64,000 nucleotides of DNA from Fimenecus sp045631225 (GTDB lineage Bacteria > Bacillota > Clostridia > Oscillospirales > Acutalibacteraceae), in NCBI GenBank assembly GCA_045631225.1, contig JAZQUG010000040.1:82399-146398 (forward strand), in the 5' to 3' direction. Shown one piece after another: positions 32,561 through 42,032 of this stretch. The first letter of the stretch is position 1. Every line of letters begins with the position of its first letter. The notes below the pieces were generated by a model. It was not told the DNA's origin and did not search any database. It worked only from the letters and a program-made list of their open reading frames with translations. Both the position numbers and the translations under genes were made by a program.

Positions 32561-33526
32561 ATGTTTGAGTTTATAAATTATCTTAAACTAATAGCAACAG
32601 CATTGATTACCAATTCTCACTTCGGAAGTATATGGCCTATAAGTGCTTTGGCAATAGGGGGACTGTTGGGTAATGTCATTTTTTTTGCTGTATCAGGATT
32701 TTTACTTTATAACATCAAGACTAATTTTCTTAAATGGTTTCCAAAACGATTTTTCAGAGTTTATCCTGCATTAGCCATTTTTACCACGATTACTGTGATT
32801 GTTGGACAGTATCCTTTAAACAGTTTCAAGGATGCATTTAAATTGTTTGTTTATCCTACAAATTATATTTTCCTGGTCTGGTTGCTTGTCTGCTATTGTA
32901 TATTCTATTTTGTGGCTTATACAGACAGAAAAATCAATAAGTTCCTTGAAACTACAATGGTTGTTGTTTTCTTTGTATGGATTTTAGTTTATGTGTTGTT
33001 TTACGACAAAGATGTTTATAGCATTGATAATGTCAATGAACCATTTATTCTTTTCCTGTATATGGAAAGTATGTTAACGGGTGCATGGTTTAAAAAGGGT
33101 CAAAAAAGCTTTTTAGGGGGGGTGGACCTAGCCTCCAAGATTTTCTTAACAATCGGCTGCTTGACTTTCTATTTCATTTCGAAAATTTTATTTTCAAAAA
33201 TCGAAGCACTTTTAACATTGCAGATTATAAATCAATTTATAATTCTAATAACATTATTTTCAGTTTTTGATTTATTCATCTCTTTGGAACAAAAATTCAA
33301 GAACATACCTGAAAAAATCAATTGTGTTGTCAAACACATTTCTAATATTACTTTGCAGATATATGTTGTTCAGTTCGTGATTATCAGATATTGTGAGAAA
33401 TTGTGGTTTCCATTGAATTTAGTTGTAGTAATATCGGCAATTATAGTTGTGGCAACAGCACTTTATTACTTGGAAGTAATAATAAGAAAATTTATAGATT
33501 TTTTGCTATCAAAAGCAAGGAAGTGA
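32561..33526 (+). CDS. Acyltransferase-3 family membrane protein
   Basis: A 321-aa integral membrane protein with about eight to ten hydrophobic segments. The N-terminal family motif is visible: His in NSHFGS and then GNVIFFAVSGFLLY, followed by KRFFRVYPALAIF with the conserved Arg. It probably O-acetylates a sugar of the polymer. It starts a little inside the usual N-terminus. The gene contains a run of seven G at 33116-33122, in frame as LGGV, which is striking in such AT-rich DNA. Confidence 0.8.
   Translation: MFEFINYLKLIATALITNSHFGSIWPISALAIGGLLGNVIFFAVSGFLLYNIKTNFLKWFPKRFFRVYPALAIFTTITVIVGQYPLNSFKDAFKLFVYPTNYIFLVWLLVCYCIFYFVAYTDRKINKFLETTMVVVFFVWILVYVLFYDKDVYSIDNVNEPFILFLYMESMLTGAWFKKGQKSFLGGVDLASKIFLTIGCLTFYFISKILFSKIEALLTLQIINQFIILITLFSVFDLFISLEQKFKNIPEKINCVVKHISNITLQIYVVQFVIIRYCEKLWFPLNLVVVISAIIVVATALYYLEVIIRKFIDFLLSKARK
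33116..33122 (+). repeat. G7 tract inside the acyltransferase gene
   Basis: Seven consecutive G, followed by TGG. One-base slippage would shift the frame about 190 codons into the 321-codon gene. Confidence 0.6.
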
Positions 33527-33533
33527 AAAATAA

Positions 33534-34475
33534 ATGCAAAAAGTACAAATCAAAAAGACAGATTTAGAAGTTTCTGCTCTTTGTATGGGCGGATGTCCTC
33601 TTGGTGGCTATGGCTGGGGCAATGTTTTAAGACAAGATTTAATAGATGCTGTCCGTGTAGCAGTTGATAATGGCATAAACTTTTTTGATACTGCTGATAC
33701 ATATGGACTTGGTGAAAGTGAAAGAACATTGTCTGAGGCTTTGGGAGATGACCTGTATAATGTGGTTATCACAACAAAATTCGGTGTAAGAGTTGAAAAC
33801 GGAAAGACTTTTTATGATAACAGCAGGGAGTATATTTTCAAAGCTGTTGAGGGAAGTCTTAAAAGACTTAACAGAGATTACATCGACTTGTATCAGGTGC
33901 ATTACAGAGATGGAAAAACTCCGCTTTCGGATGTTGCGGAGAGTCTTGAAATATTAAAAGACCAAGGTAAAATCAGATATTACGGATTATCAAATATTCA
34001 TAAAGAGGATACAGAAGAATTGAAACAATTCAGTACAAATCCGTTCGTATCATTTCAGGATGAGTATAGTCTTGCTTGTCGTAAAAATGAAAAGGAAATG
34101 TTCAGTTTCAGAGATGAGTTTCTGATGACTCCTTTTACATGGGGTAGCCTTGGACAAGGTATTTTAAGTGGTAAATACGATAAAAATTGTAAGTTTGAAG
34201 ATAACGACCGTCGTTCAAGAGAAATTTATGTAAATTTCCACGGTGAAAAGCTTTTAAAGAATCTAGAGATTGTGGAAGTACTTAAAGAAATAGCAAATGA
34301 AACAGGAAAATCAGTTTCTTCAGTAGCAATCCGTTGGATTTTAGAATATCTTAAGGATTCTGTTGTTATTGTAGGTGCAAAATCACCGAAACAGGTTTTG
34401 CAAAATGCAGAATCATTGAGTTTTTCATTAACAGATAAACAAATCAGCAAATTAGATAAAATTTCTAAGGAGTAA
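33534..34475 (+). CDS. Aldo/keto reductase
   Basis: A 313-aa NADPH-dependent reductase with a TIM-barrel fold. The catalytic set is visible: Asp and Tyr in FFDTADTYGLGESER, Lys in VITTKFG and His in YQVHYRDG. The C-terminal cofactor site is VIVGAKSPKQVLQNA. The order (acyltransferase, reductase, split transketolase) with gaps of 5-7 bp suggests it acts on a sugar or small ketone made for the polymer. The precise substrate is unknown. Confidence 0.88.
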   Translation: MQKVQIKKTDLEVSALCMGGCPLGGYGWGNVLRQDLIDAVRVAVDNGINFFDTADTYGLGESERTLSEALGDDLYNVVITTKFGVRVENGKTFYDNSREYIFKAVEGSLKRLNRDYIDLYQVHYRDGKTPLSDVAESLEILKDQGKIRYYGLSNIHKEDTEELKQFSTNPFVSFQDEYSLACRKNEKEMFSFRDEFLMTPFTWGSLGQGILSGKYDKNCKFEDNDRRSREIYVNFHGEKLLKNLEIVEVLKEIANETGKSVSSVAIRWILEYLKDSVVIVGAKSPKQVLQNAESLSFSLTDKQISKLDKISKE

Positions 34476-34480
34476 AGATA

Positions 34481-35332
34481 ATGAAAAGTGAACAGTTAGC
34501 TTGGCTCATAAAACGTCATGGTATTGAAATGACGCATATTTCACAAGGTAGTCATATAGGCTCAATATTGTCAGTAGCCGATGTGGTTGCTGTCCTGTAT
34601 AACGATGTTGCAAATATTTCACCTGAAAACTTGAAGGATGACAACAGGGACAGAATAGTGCTCAGTAAAGGTCATGCAGGTGCAGCAATTTATGCTGCAT
34701 TGGCCGAAAAAGGCTTTTTCCCTGTTGAGGAACTCAAAACACATTATGCTGATGGTAGCCGACTTTCCGGTCACGTATCTCATAAGGGTATTCCGGGTGT
34801 TGAAATTTCAACAGGCTCATTAGGTCACGGTGCTTGTATGGCTTGTGGTGTTGCACTTAATGCAAAGCTTGAAAAGATGCCATATTTTACTTATGCAATC
34901 GTTGGTGATGGTGAGTGTGACGAGGGTTCAATCTGGGAAATGGCATTGTTTGCAAATCATTTTAAACTCAATCAATTTGTTGTAATTGTTGACCATAATA
35001 AGATGCAAAGTCTTGATTTCTGTGAAAATACATTGTCCTTATCACCATTTGCAGAAAAATGGAAAGCATTTGGTTGGAATGTATATGATATTGATGGTCA
35101 TAATCATGACGAAATTCGTAAAGCGTTGAATGATGCGAAGAAGTCTGTGGATAAGCCAACTGTTATTATTGCAAATACAGTAAAAGGTAACGGTATTTCA
35201 TTTATGGAAAACGATATTCTCTGGCATTACAGATTTCCACACGATGGTGAAGAGTATGATGGTGCATTGGCTGAATTACACGCAGTAATGCCTGAAGGTG
35301 TAACAGACCCTTATGAGGAGGTAACAAAATGA
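34481..35332 (+). CDS. Transketolase N-terminal subunit
   Basis: A 283-aa protein equal to the thiamin-diphosphate-binding half of transketolase. It has SKGHAGAAIYAALAEKG, HVSHKGIPGVEISTGSLGHG, and the GDG-N site VGDGECDEGSIWEMALFANH...DHNKM. Its partner follows with a 4-bp overlap. Such split pairs occur in sugar-modification clusters as well as central metabolism. In this operon a two-carbon transfer onto a nucleotide sugar, or a supply of pentose/heptose units, is plausible but unproven. Confidence 0.92.
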   Translation: MKSEQLAWLIKRHGIEMTHISQGSHIGSILSVADVVAVLYNDVANISPENLKDDNRDRIVLSKGHAGAAIYAALAEKGFFPVEELKTHYADGSRLSGHVSHKGIPGVEISTGSLGHGACMACGVALNAKLEKMPYFTYAIVGDGECDEGSIWEMALFANHFKLNQFVVIVDHNKMQSLDFCENTLSLSPFAEKWKAFGWNVYDIDGHNHDEIRKALNDAKKSVDKPTVIIANTVKGNGISFMENDILWHYRFPHDGEEYDGALAELHAVMPEGVTDPYEEVTK

Positions 35333-36246
35333 GAGATACATTTGTTAAAACCTTACTTGAAATAGCAAAAAAAGATAAAAATGTATATATTGTTACAGGT
35401 GATTTGGGATTTGGTGTGTTAAGACCATTCTGGGAAGAATTGCCTGACCAGATTATCAACGCAGGTATTGCAGAGCAGAATATGACATCTATTGCAGCGG
35501 GTCTTGCGTTGCAGGGGAAAATTGTCTATACATATTCTATTGGTAATTTCCCTACACTTCGTTGTATTGAACAGATTCGTAACGATTGTGCTTATCACGA
35601 TGCAAATGTTAAGGTAGTTTGTGTGGGTGGTGGATTTGTTTATGGTTCACTTGGTATGAGTCATCATGCAACAGAGGATATAGCAATGATGCGTGCGTTA
35701 CCGGATGTGACAGTTGTTGCTCCCGGTGATTTGGTGGAGGCTGCATGTGCAACAAAAGCAATTTATGAAACTCCGGGTACTTGCTACTTAAGACTTGGCA
35801 GAGGTGGAGAAAAGCAGATTCACGAAAGCATCGAAAACTTTGAAATCGGTAAGGCAATTAAGATAAAAGATGGTTCAAATGTTGCTCTTTTTTCAACAGG
35901 TGCGATTTTTGACGAAGTAGATGAAGCTTGTAGAATTCTAAGTGAAGAAGGATTTACACCAACAGTCTATACCTTCCCGACAGTTAAACCTATTGACAGA
36001 GACGTAATCCTTGAATGCGCATCAAGATACAATACAATTATTACAGTTGAGGAGCACAATTTGAGTGGCGGGTTCGGTTCTGCAGTTGCTGAAGTTCTTG
36101 CTGAGCAAGGTGATGTCAAGGCAAAACTCGTAAGAGTTGCATTAGATGACAGATATTCGTGTATTGTTGGTAGTCAGAAATATCTAAGAAAACAATATTC
36201 AATTGATGCTAAAGCTATTATAGAAAAAGTGAAAGAAAATTATTAA
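35329..36246 (+). CDS. Transketolase C-terminal subunit
   Basis: A 305-aa protein equal to the pyrimidine-binding and C-terminal half of transketolase or DXP synthase. It has VTGDLGFG, the catalytic Glu in NAGIAEQNMTSIAAGLA, YSIGNFPTLRCIEQIRND and GGFVYGSLGMSHHATEDIAMMRA. The C-terminal domain has FSTGAIFDEVDEA and TVEEHNLSGGFGSAVAEVL. It overlaps the N-terminal subunit gene by 4 bp, so the two should form one enzyme. Confidence 0.92.
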   Translation: MRDTFVKTLLEIAKKDKNVYIVTGDLGFGVLRPFWEELPDQIINAGIAEQNMTSIAAGLALQGKIVYTYSIGNFPTLRCIEQIRNDCAYHDANVKVVCVGGGFVYGSLGMSHHATEDIAMMRALPDVTVVAPGDLVEAACATKAIYETPGTCYLRLGRGGEKQIHESIENFEIGKAIKIKDGSNVALFSTGAIFDEVDEACRILSEEGFTPTVYTFPTVKPIDRDVILECASRYNTIITVEEHNLSGGFGSAVAEVLAEQGDVKAKLVRVALDDRYSCIVGSQKYLRKQYSIDAKAIIEKVKENY

Positions 36247-36248
36247 AA

Positions 36249-37313
36249 ATGAAAAAGATTTTAATATTAGCAAATGATGTAACAACTATAATACAGTTCC
36301 GTACGGAACTTATAAAAGCATTAGTTACATCAGGTAATGAAGTTTTGGTAAGTGTTCCTAGAAGTGAACGAAATAATGAAATTGAAGAACTGGGTGCAAA
36401 AGTTATTGAAACAAATGCATCAAGACACGGAAAAAATCCGTTAGAAGACTTTTCCTTGTATCTTAATTATCGGAAACTGTTGAAAGAACATAAACCTGAT
36501 TTTGTCTTTACATATACGATTAAACCAAATGCTTATGGTGGTCTTGCTTGCGGACAGCTCAAAGTGCCATATGCAGCTAATGTAACGGGATTAGGTGTTA
36601 TTGAGGACGAGGGAGTTTTGCAAAAGATTATGCTGACTCTTTATAAAGTGGGATGCAGAAAAGCAAAATGTGTGTTTTTTCAGAATAAATCTAACCTTGA
36701 GTTTTTCAAACAGAGAAATGTTGTTACTGACAATGTTCAGCTTTTACCCGGTTCAGGTGTAAATATCGAGAAGTTCTCTTATATTGAATATCCACAGGAT
36801 GAAAAAGTCAACATTGTTTTTATCGGAAGAATTATCAGGGATAAAGGTGTCTTTGAACTTGCAGAAGTTGCAAAACAGTATCTTAATGATGATGTACATT
36901 TTACCGTTGTTGGTAATGTGGAATATGGTTCCGAAAATCCGTTTACAGGGCTTTCAAATGTAAATTGTGTTGGTTTCCATAGGGATGTAAGGCCATTCCT
37001 TAAAGATGCTCATGCTGTTATTCTTCCGTCATATCACGAAGGAATGGCAAATGTCCTTTTGGAGGGTGCTTCTTCAGGTCGTCCTATTATTGCATCAAGA
37101 ATTCCGGGATGTGAGGAAACCTTTGACGAGGGTGTAACAGGTTTTGGTTTCCAAGTGAAAGATGTGGACAGTATAAAAAGTGCTGTTGATAAATTCCTTG
37201 CTCTATCTCATGAACAGAAGTGTGAAATGGGTAAAAAAGGACGAGCAAAAATGGAAAATCAATTCAACAGAAATATTGTTATAGAAAAATATTTTAATAT
37301 GATAAATAACTAA
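36249..37313 (+). CDS. Glycosyltransferase family 4 protein
   Basis: A 354-aa GT-B glycosyltransferase. The N-terminal domain has VTTIIQFRTELIKALVTSGNEVLV. The donor-site half has VNIVFIGRIIRDKGVFELAEVA and, after a spacer, ILPSYHEGMANVLLEGASSGRPIIAS with the EX7E motif. It resembles the N,N'-diacetylbacillosaminyl or galactosyl transferases of capsule loci. Donor sugar cannot be read from the sequence. It follows the transketolase gene by 2 bp. Confidence 0.9.
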   Translation: MKKILILANDVTTIIQFRTELIKALVTSGNEVLVSVPRSERNNEIEELGAKVIETNASRHGKNPLEDFSLYLNYRKLLKEHKPDFVFTYTIKPNAYGGLACGQLKVPYAANVTGLGVIEDEGVLQKIMLTLYKVGCRKAKCVFFQNKSNLEFFKQRNVVTDNVQLLPGSGVNIEKFSYIEYPQDEKVNIVFIGRIIRDKGVFELAEVAKQYLNDDVHFTVVGNVEYGSENPFTGLSNVNCVGFHRDVRPFLKDAHAVILPSYHEGMANVLLEGASSGRPIIASRIPGCEETFDEGVTGFGFQVKDVDSIKSAVDKFLALSHEQKCEMGKKGRAKMENQFNRNIVIEKYFNMINN

Positions 37314-37341
37314 TCGCCAAAAGCGGTGGAAAGAGTGTTTT

Positions 37342-38667
37342 ATGTTTACAAATCTTTATGAAAAAATTGTAAATGGTGAAGAAAAAATTTCTCTTGTTGG
37401 TCTTGGATATGTTGGTATGCCAATCGCAGTTGCTTTTTCAAAGAAAGTAAAGGTTGTGGGCTTTGACCTTAATGCAAAGAAGATTGAATTATATAAAAAT
37501 GGTATTGACCCTACAAATGAAGTCGGTGATGATGCAATCAAGGCCTGTACAGTTGATTTTACAGCTGATGAAAGCAAGCTACGTGAAGTAAAGTTTCACA
37601 TTGTTGCAGTTCCAACTCCTGTAAATGATGACCATACACCTGATTTGACACCTGTTGAGGGTGCGTCAACAATCGTTGGTCGTAATCTTACGAAGGGTTC
37701 AATCGTTGTTTATGAATCAACAGTTTATCCCGGAGTAACTGAGGACATCTGTGTTCCAATCCTTGAAAAGGAGTCAGGGCTTAAATGTGGTGTTGATTTC
37801 AAAGTTGGTTATTCACCTGAAAGAATTAATCCGGGTGATAAGGTTCATCGTCTTGAAACAATCGTTAAAATCGTTTCGGGTATGGATGATGAGTCACTTG
37901 ATATAATCGCGAAGGTCTATGAGCTTGTTGTTGAAGCAGGTGTTCACAGAGCAGAAAGCATTAAAGTTGCTGAGGCTGCAAAGGTTATTGAAAACAGTCA
38001 GCGTGACATAAATATCGCATTTATGAATGAGCTTTCAATCATTTTTAATAAGATGGGCATTGATACACAGTCAGTTCTTAAAGCAGCAGGAACAAAGTGG
38101 AATTTCCTTAAATTCTTCCCTGGTCTTGTTGGCGGACATTGTATCGGTGTTGACCCATACTATCTTACATATAAGGCTGAACAGTTGGGTTATCATAGCC
38201 AGATTATCCTTTCAGGTCGTCGAATCAATGACGATATGGGCAAGTATGTTGCTGAAAGTATAGTTAAAAACCTTATTAAAGCAGATGTTGCAATCAAGAG
38301 TGCAAAGGTCGCAATACTTGGCTTTACATTTAAAGAAAACTGTCCTGATACAAGAAACACAAAGATTGTTGATATTTATAATGAATTGAAAGAATATGGA
38401 ATTACTGCAACAGTTGCTGACCCTTGTGCAGATGCTGATGAAGCAAAGCACCTTTACGGTATGGAATTTGTGGATATGAACACAATTACAGATTGTGATG
38501 CAGTAATCCTTGCAGTTGCACATGAACAGTTCAAAGATTTAACTCAGGCTGATTTTGACAAGATGTTTAAATCAGGTGACAATTCAAAGAAAGTTCTTGC
38601 TGATATTAAGGGACTCCTTAATCGTAAAGAATATGAATCAGCAGGATATAATTACTGGAGATTATAA
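37342..38667 (+). CDS. Nucleotide-sugar dehydrogenase (WbpA/TviB-type)
   Basis: A 441-aa UDP-sugar 6-dehydrogenase. It oxidises UDP-GlcNAc or UDP-GalNAc to the uronic acid with two NAD+. The Rossmann start is VGLGYVGMPIAVAFSKK. The middle has YSPERINPGDK and KVIENSQRDINIAFMNEL. The catalytic Cys is in FPGLVGGHCIGVDPYYL. The C-terminal domain begins KVAILGFTFKENCPDTRNTK. The pairing with the next epimerase is that of TviB/TviC, pointing to UDP-GalNAcA-type sugars. Confidence 0.92.
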   Translation: MFTNLYEKIVNGEEKISLVGLGYVGMPIAVAFSKKVKVVGFDLNAKKIELYKNGIDPTNEVGDDAIKACTVDFTADESKLREVKFHIVAVPTPVNDDHTPDLTPVEGASTIVGRNLTKGSIVVYESTVYPGVTEDICVPILEKESGLKCGVDFKVGYSPERINPGDKVHRLETIVKIVSGMDDESLDIIAKVYELVVEAGVHRAESIKVAEAAKVIENSQRDINIAFMNELSIIFNKMGIDTQSVLKAAGTKWNFLKFFPGLVGGHCIGVDPYYLTYKAEQLGYHSQIILSGRRINDDMGKYVAESIVKNLIKADVAIKSAKVAILGFTFKENCPDTRNTKIVDIYNELKEYGITATVADPCADADEAKHLYGMEFVDMNTITDCDAVILAVAHEQFKDLTQADFDKMFKSGDNSKKVLADIKGLLNRKEYESAGYNYWRL

Positions 38668-38669
38668 TT

Positions 38670-39644
38670 ATGGGTTACAAACACTTGAAATTTCCTGAAA
38701 ATTCAGTATTCCTTGTAACAGGTGCAGCAGGATTTATTGGCTCAAACCTTTGTGAAGCAATACTTAACATGGGATATAAGGTAAAAGCACTTGATGACCT
38801 TTCAACAGGTAAACAGAAAAATATTGATATGTTCCTCCAAAATCCTGACTATACATTTATAAAAGGTGATATTAAGGACCTTGATACTTGTATGAAAGCT
38901 TGTGAGGGCGTTGATTTTGTTCTTAATCAGGCCGCATGGGGTAGTGTTCCTCGCTCAATTGAAATGCCTTTGTTCTATTGTAAAAACAATATCGAAGGCA
39001 CTCTCAATATGATGGAAGCAGCTCGTCAGAATGGCGTTAAGAAATTCGTGTATGCATCAAGCTCATCAGTGTATGGTGACGAGCCTAATCTTCCAAAATA
39101 TGAGGGTAGAGAAGGTAACCTTCTTTCACCTTATGCGCTTACAAAGCGTTGTGATGAGGAATGGGGTAAGCTCTATTCCAAACTTTATGGACTCGACACT
39201 TATGGAATGAGATATTTCAATGTTTTTGGTCGTCGTCAGGACCCGGATGGTGCATATGCTGCTGTTATTCCAAAATTTTTAAAGCAACTTCTTAACGGTG
39301 AAACACCAACAATCAATGGTGACGGAAAACAGAGCCGTGACTTTACATATATCGATAATGTTATTGAAGCAAACCTTAAAGCTTGTCTTGCTCCAAGTGA
39401 GGCAGCAGGTGAGGCTTACAATATCGCATACGGTGGCCGTGAATACTTAATCGATATTTATTATGGTCTTACAAAGGCTTTGGGTGTGGATATTGAGCCG
39501 AATTTCGGTCCTGACCGTAAGGGGGACATCAAGCACAGCAATGCCGATATCTCAAAAGCAAAGAGATTATTGGGTTATGACCCTGACTACAGTTTTCAGG
39601 ATGGTATAAAACTCGCAATCGAGTGGTATAAGGAGAATTTGTAA
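38670..39644 (+). CDS. UDP-N-acetylhexosamine 4-epimerase (WbpP/TviC-type)
   Basis: A 324-aa extended SDR. The NAD site is VTGAAGFIGSNLCEAIL, the catalytic set is SSSVYGDEP and YALTK, and YFNVFGRRQDPDGAYAAVIPKF is typical of UDP-GlcNAc or UDP-GlcNAcA 4-epimerases. It lies 2 bp after the dehydrogenase, so both act on the same nucleotide sugar. Confidence 0.92.
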   Translation: MGYKHLKFPENSVFLVTGAAGFIGSNLCEAILNMGYKVKALDDLSTGKQKNIDMFLQNPDYTFIKGDIKDLDTCMKACEGVDFVLNQAAWGSVPRSIEMPLFYCKNNIEGTLNMMEAARQNGVKKFVYASSSSVYGDEPNLPKYEGREGNLLSPYALTKRCDEEWGKLYSKLYGLDTYGMRYFNVFGRRQDPDGAYAAVIPKFLKQLLNGETPTINGDGKQSRDFTYIDNVIEANLKACLAPSEAAGEAYNIAYGGREYLIDIYYGLTKALGVDIEPNFGPDRKGDIKHSNADISKAKRLLGYDPDYSFQDGIKLAIEWYKENL

Positions 39645-39676
39645 TTTCTCTTAGTTTATTATAAAGGTGAATTGAT

Positions 39677-40705
39677 ATGAGTTATGATATTAAAGTTTCT
39701 GTTGTAATTCCGGTTTACAAGACAGAAAAATATCTAAGAAATGCAGTTGATTCAATATTGAATCAAACATACGAAAATATAGAAATTATATTGGTTGATG
39801 ATGGTTCACCTGATAAGAGTCCTGTTTTATGTGATAAAATTGCCGAAAAAAATGAAAATATAAAAGTTATTCATAAGGAAAATGGTGGGCTTTCGTCGGC
39901 GAGAAACGCAGGTATAGAAGTCGCAAAGGGCAAATATATTCTCTTTCTTGATTCTGATGATGCATTGGAACAGAATGCAATAGCAGATATGGTGGAAATA
40001 GCAGAAAAAGAGAATTCAGATGCAGTTTTACCTAATTCATATTATAAAACATATGAAGATAAAGAGAATAAGGACTCTGCATTACTATTTAAAAAAGAAA
40101 TGTTTTCACCTGTGCCACAAGAATTTGCCTTAAATGTGCAAATAGGAGAAACACGAGGTTATCGCTCAACAGCAGTTTTATACAGGTTAGATGTGATTCT
40201 TGACAATGATATTCGTTTCCCTTTAGGTAAAATATCTGAAGATTATTTCTATAATCTTGATTTTATGTCAGTTGCAGAAAAGATTTCTCTTTATGACAAG
40301 CCATCATTGAATAATCTTAAACGTTCGGGCTCAATTACATCAAGTTTTCATAGGAATTTTGCCGAAACAATATGGTACATGGATGAATATTCAAGAAATT
40401 TTGTAAAATTAGCAAATATAAAAAATGATGATTATGATGAAAAACTCGATTCACAGCTTTGTAGAAATATTGTTGTTTATCTTTTTTCAATTATGTCACC
40501 CCAAAATCCTATGAGCTACAGGGATAAAAAAGAATATGCTCATAGTGTGCTTAAAAATGAAAATGCAAGAAATGTATGGAAAAAGAAGAATAAGGTTCCA
40601 TTTTTTGAAAGTAAAATTACCTTACTTGCATTTAAATTAGTATATATTTTATTACGATTAAGATTGGTTAATCTGGCACTGTTTATTATGTCTTTTGTTA
40701 AATAG
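39677..40705 (+). CDS. Glycosyltransferase family 2 protein
   Basis: A 342-aa GT-A transferase. The N-terminal domain is VSVVIPVYKTEKYLRNAVDSIL, with the DDG motif ILVDDGSPD, ENGGLSSARNAGIEVAKGKY and the DxD FLDSDDALE. The C-terminal 150 residues are variable and basic and may contact the membrane. TAG is its stop codon. Confidence 0.92.
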   Translation: MSYDIKVSVVIPVYKTEKYLRNAVDSILNQTYENIEIILVDDGSPDKSPVLCDKIAEKNENIKVIHKENGGLSSARNAGIEVAKGKYILFLDSDDALEQNAIADMVEIAEKENSDAVLPNSYYKTYEDKENKDSALLFKKEMFSPVPQEFALNVQIGETRGYRSTAVLYRLDVILDNDIRFPLGKISEDYFYNLDFMSVAEKISLYDKPSLNNLKRSGSITSSFHRNFAETIWYMDEYSRNFVKLANIKNDDYDEKLDSQLCRNIVVYLFSIMSPQNPMSYRDKKEYAHSVLKNENARNVWKKKNKVPFFESKITLLAFKLVYILLRLRLVNLALFIMSFVK

Positions 40706-40729
40706 AGTCATTTAAGGAGAAAGCATTTG

Positions 40730-42013
40730 ATGAGAATTTTAGTCATATCAAATACACCATGGAGCAACGATAATAGCTTTGGCAACTCTTTTTCGAATAT
40801 TTTTGAAGGGATTTCTGATATTGAGTTTGCAAATATTGCTTGTCGTCCCGGTCATCCTACAAGCTATCTTGTAAAAAGATATTTTCAGATTACTGAAAAA
40901 TCTCTTATAAAAAACTTGAAAAATAAATCTCATCCATCAGGAATGGAGATTCCGGTAGAAAAAAAGAGTGAGGATTCAGTTTTTGTAGAGAACATAAAAG
41001 GTATGACTTTTGGCAGCCAGAAGCGTTGGCAGATTCTCTTTTGGGCACGCGACCTTATCTGGAAAGTCGGCAGATGGAGGTCGCAGGAGCTTATTGATTT
41101 TATTGATGATTTTAAGCCCGATGTGATTTTTCAGCCTGTTTATTATTCAAGCTTTATAAATGATATAGTGAGCTTTGTGAATAAGCATACCAATGTGCCA
41201 ATGTTGGGATATATTTCAGATGATTGTTATACATTGAAGCAGTTTTCACTTTCTCCACTTTATTGGATTGACAGGCTTTATAAAAGAAGAAAAGTAAAAA
41301 GAACGATTGAACAATGTGAAATTCTTTATGTGATTTCTGATGTTCAGAAAAAAGAATATGAAAAATGCTTTACACCACCTTGTAAAATATTAACAAAATG
41401 TGCAGATTTTTCTGATGAGAGAAGACCTGATTTTAAAGAACCTGATGAGATTCTCAAGATGGTTTATGCAGGAAATATAAGCGGTGGCAGATATGATATT
41501 TTAGCAGAGATTGCCAAAGCAACAGAAAAGCTTAATGTTGACTCTGAAAAATTTCAGTTGGATATATATACATTGACACCTTTAACTGACAAACAAAAGG
41601 AATGTTTATCAACGAAGTCGGTTCATTTACATCCTCCTGTCAGCTATCAGGAGATTCGTGAAATTCAGAAGAATTCCGATATTCTTCTACATTGTGAAGG
41701 CTTCAGTTTAAAAGAAAAGTTAGCTGTTCACCAATCATTCTCAACAAAGATTGTTGACTATCTTGAAACAAACCGTTGCATTTTTGCAATCGGTGACGAC
41801 TATTGTGCTTCTATTCAGTATTTTATCGATAACGAGTGTGGTGCAGTTGCAACGAATAAGGAAGATATTGAAAAGGAACTTTTAAGATTGCATAATAATC
41901 GTGAGTTATTGAAGAAGTATGCACAAAAAGGTTGGGAGAGCGGAAAAAAACATCACCATAAACCTCTTGTGCAAGCTATGGTGAAAAGTGATTTAAATAA
42001 ATTTGTCAGATAA
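40730..42013 (+). CDS. Glycosyltransferase (GT-B, family 4-like), 427 aa
   Basis: It starts MRILVISNTPWSNDNSFGNS, a family of capsule glycosyltransferases. ATG 40730 is chosen over TTG 40727; GGAG lies upstream. FKPDVIFQPVYYSSF and MVYAGNISGGRYDILAEIA mark the two domains, with donor-site HCEGFSLKEKLAVHQSFSTKIVDYL and GDDYCASIQYF. The typical EX7E motif is weak, so donor and linkage are unknown. Confidence 0.82.
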   Translation: MRILVISNTPWSNDNSFGNSFSNIFEGISDIEFANIACRPGHPTSYLVKRYFQITEKSLIKNLKNKSHPSGMEIPVEKKSEDSVFVENIKGMTFGSQKRWQILFWARDLIWKVGRWRSQELIDFIDDFKPDVIFQPVYYSSFINDIVSFVNKHTNVPMLGYISDDCYTLKQFSLSPLYWIDRLYKRRKVKRTIEQCEILYVISDVQKKEYEKCFTPPCKILTKCADFSDERRPDFKEPDEILKMVYAGNISGGRYDILAEIAKATEKLNVDSEKFQLDIYTLTPLTDKQKECLSTKSVHLHPPVSYQEIREIQKNSDILLHCEGFSLKEKLAVHQSFSTKIVDYLETNRCIFAIGDDYCASIQYFIDNECGAVATNKEDIEKELLRLHNNRELLKKYAQKGWESGKKHHHKPLVQAMVKSDLNKFVR

Positions 42014-42032
42014 TTAGCGAAAGGATTACGAA

